NCBI GenBank assembly: GCA_017860335.1
Contig: JAFNAU010000075.1
Span: forward strand, 1 to 8,854
DNA from: Bacteroidota bacterium
GTDB taxonomy: Bacteria; Bacteroidota; Bacteroidia; Bacteroidales; Paludibacteraceae
Direction: 5' to 3'
DNA: 8,854 bases
The translations under genes were made by a program, and so were the position numbers. The notes below the pieces were generated by a model, which had not been told where the DNA came from, did not search any database, and was given only the letters and a program-made list of their open reading frames with translations. Below, piece after piece: positions 7,405 through 8,854 of the stretch. The first letter of the stretch is position 1. Each line of letters begins with the position of its first letter.

Positions 7405-7440
7405 TCACTGAATTAATTCTCGAGTTAATTTATTAAGTGA
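7405..7440. repeat. Imperfect inverted repeat in the leader of the secreted-protein gene
   Basis: TCACT (7405-7409) and AGTGA (7436-7440) form outer arms; AATTAA (7411-7416) and TTAATT (7425-7430) form inner arms around TTCTCGAG. The two pairs are offset by four bases. TGAATTA also appears as a direct repeat at 7409-7415 and 7438-7444. It lies just after the predicted transcription start, so it could be an operator or a leader hairpin. It has no U-tract, so it is not a terminator. Confidence 0.4.
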
Positions 7441-7472
7441 ATTAGTATTGTTCACCTTAAAATTATTTTTTC

Positions 7473-8345
7473 ATGAAACACAACAAACTATTTAAATTAA
7501 GTTTTATTGTCGCAATCACTTTTTTTTGTGGCATAAGTATCAAATCTCAAACGTGGTCTGCTCCCACTTTAACAGGAAGCACCATTACCACAGGAACAAC
7601 TTATTATGTGTACAATGTAGGTTCTAACGGTTATTTAACTGCCGGTGGCTGGTGGGGTACTCAATCGAATGTATCTTCACAACCCAGAGCTAATGCTTCA
7701 ACTTCGGTGGTGAAATACACTGCCACCAATACCAGCGGTTCTCTTTGGACATTCCAGTATAATCTTGCAGGTGCCGATGTGGCGAATTGGTTTTTAACAC
7801 CTACTAATCCCAATTCGAGTGATGGTTCTGTTGAAACAAATGATTATGACTGGTCAGGTCGCCAACCGAATCGTCCGTGGAATGTTGTACTAACTGATGC
7901 AACCAACAACATCTATTCAATTCAGGTTCCATCCACTTATGCAGGTTATGTGGCAAGTCAATTTCTTGGTTCGTCGTTAGGAACAGAAGATACAAACGGT
8001 GGAACTTGTAACGTGGTGAGATATAACAGAGCCGATGGCGATAATTACACAAAGTGGAAATTTGTGTCACAGGCTGATCTTGACCTATATAATGCAAGAG
8101 TTCTGCTGAATAAATATATGACTTACGCTAAGAAAAAAGCAATAGACATATCATCTTATATCACCACTTACAATGCCGGAGTTACAGCTGACATTAATTC
8201 GGCGGCAGCCACACTCTTAACCGCATTAGGCAGAACAGACGTGACATCTTCTATAGCTAACCCAAGTTTTGAAACAAATTCACTTACAGGTTGGACAAAT
8301 AATGGCTTTGTAACTCAATCAAATGACCCTCAACAGGCACATTAA
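7473..8345 (+). CDS. Secreted, probably carbohydrate-binding protein, N-terminal part before a frameshift
   Basis: The first 290 residues of a secreted multidomain protein. Residues 1-25 are a signal peptide (basic start, then a hydrophobic core through FIVAITFFCGI). Residues about 35-205 form one domain rich in Trp, Tyr, Gly, Asn and Thr, with TYYVYNVGSNGYLTAGGWWG (43-62) and a closing WKFVSQADLDLYN; this resembles beta-trefoil or lectin-like modules at the front of Bacteroidetes cell-surface proteins, but I cannot name the family. About 200-250 is helical. From about 257, IANPSFETNSLTGWTNNGF opens a galactose-binding-like jelly-roll domain, which is interrupted: the frame runs into TAA at 8343-8345, while the rest of the domain continues one base back in the frame from 8327. 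It lies next to the HTCS gene and has its own promoter, which suggests HTCS control. The truncated form lacks anything that would anchor it. Confidence 0.75.
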   Translation: MKHNKLFKLSFIVAITFFCGISIKSQTWSAPTLTGSTITTGTTYYVYNVGSNGYLTAGGWWGTQSNVSSQPRANASTSVVKYTATNTSGSLWTFQYNLAGADVANWFLTPTNPNSSDGSVETNDYDWSGRQPNRPWNVVLTDATNNIYSIQVPSTYAGYVASQFLGSSLGTEDTNGGTCNVVRYNRADGDNYTKWKFVSQADLDLYNARVLLNKYMTYAKKKAIDISSYITTYNAGVTADINSAAATLLTALGRTDVTSSIANPSFETNSLTGWTNNGFVTQSNDPQQAH

Positions 8346-8854
8346 CTCAAACAGTTTCCGGTCTTTCCAATGGATTGTATGAGTTGGTTGTTTCAGGCCA
8401 TGCTGTTCAACAAAATGGCGGTAATCCACTTCATACCGGAGCATTTATTACAGCAGGAACTCAATCCACCGAAGTGGCAGCTGGTCAGGATTATTCAATT
8501 TCAGACATTACCGTTGCCGGAAATTCGTTAACTATCGGATATGCGCTTAATAATCCGGTAAAATGTAACTGGGTAGGGTTTGATAATTTCCGCCTGTATT
8601 ACTATGGTCCTTTGGCTGTTCCACTTATCACACCATCAAAAACTCAGTTTGCATTTAATGGAAATAATAATTATCTGTCTGATAATTTGTCTGTAACCGC
8701 TGCAAATTTATCGGCCGATATTACAATTTCTGCGCCTGCCGGCATAACTGTTACCCCAACCACATTGGCTTCAAATGCAAATAATGTAACAGTAACTGTA
8801 ACGTATGATGGCACAACGCCTGTAAATGGAAATATAAGTTTCACAAGCGGAAGC
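8327..8854 (+). pseudogene. Continuation of the secreted protein in the shifted frame, cut by the window edge
   Basis: This frame has no start codon of its own and is open from 8327 to the end of the window. It begins PSTGTLTQTVSGLSNGLYEL and completes the jelly-roll domain (GHAVQQNGGNPLHTGAFI, then STEVAAGQDY, then WVGFDNFRLYYYGP). From about 8610 a new beta-rich Ig-like repeat follows, with SVTAANLSADITISAPAGIT and VTVTVTYDGTTPVNGNISF, a type common in large Bacteroidetes surface proteins that often end in a type IX secretion signal. Joining the two frames after SNDP restores a smooth domain, so one base was lost near 8327-8330 or misread. The C terminus and any sorting signal lie outside the window. 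Confidence 0.7.

Noticed and set aside
7804..8097. 97-codon minus-strand frame opposite the secreted-protein gene
   Set aside because: It is a His/Cys-rich shadow of a plus-strand gene with a signal peptide and domain structure.
8318..8345. Programmed -1 frameshift site in the secreted-protein gene
   Set aside because: No X_XXY_YYZ slippery heptamer or clear downstream stem is present at the point of frame change.
1..8854. CRISPR array, insertion sequence, tRNA or rRNA
   Set aside because: No regularly spaced repeats, no transposase-like frame with inverted ends, and no RNA gene sequence was seen on either strand.

Overview
The window looks like a Bacteroidetes chromosome, most likely order Bacteroidales. 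Four things point there: AT-rich DNA, promoter elements of the Bacteroidetes type (TTTG then TAnnTTTG), a one-piece hybrid two-component system (HTCS) with a periplasmic beta-propeller sensor, and a large secreted repeat-domain protein. The repeat domain at the right edge resembles those I associate with Paludibacter-like genomes, but a species call is not possible from sequence reading alone.

Layout. (1) Positions 1-252 hold no gene but carry a strong promoter bracketed by two palindromes that share a TTATCATTC arm. (2) 253-1904 is an intact hipB-hipA toxin-antitoxin operon; HipA keeps every kinase residue I could check. (3) 1905-2978 is genetic debris: a short unassigned open stretch, then the N-terminal part of a type I restriction-modification DNA methylase of the kind that carries an HSDR_N domain. 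It is broken by three frame changes and lacks the whole methyltransferase domain. A hairpin with a U-tract (2974-3019) closes this block. (4) 3220-7320 encodes an intact 1366-residue HTCS: signal peptide, 14 propeller blades, Y_Y_Y domain, membrane helix, histidine kinase, receiver and AraC-type DNA-binding domain in one chain. (5) From 7473 to the right edge lies a secreted multidomain protein with its own promoter, split by one frameshift near 8327-8330 and running out of the window.

How the parts may work together. The left half reads as a remnant of a defence or stability island in which hipBA survived while the restriction-modification gene beside it decayed. The right half reads as a sensor-regulator next to a likely target: HTCS proteins detect breakdown products of glycans in the periplasm and switch on neighbouring uptake and degradation genes, and the secreted protein looks like a carbohydrate-binding cell-surface protein. 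No SusC/SusD pair is visible, so any polysaccharide locus would have to continue to the right. No RNA genes, CRISPR arrays or insertion sequences were seen.
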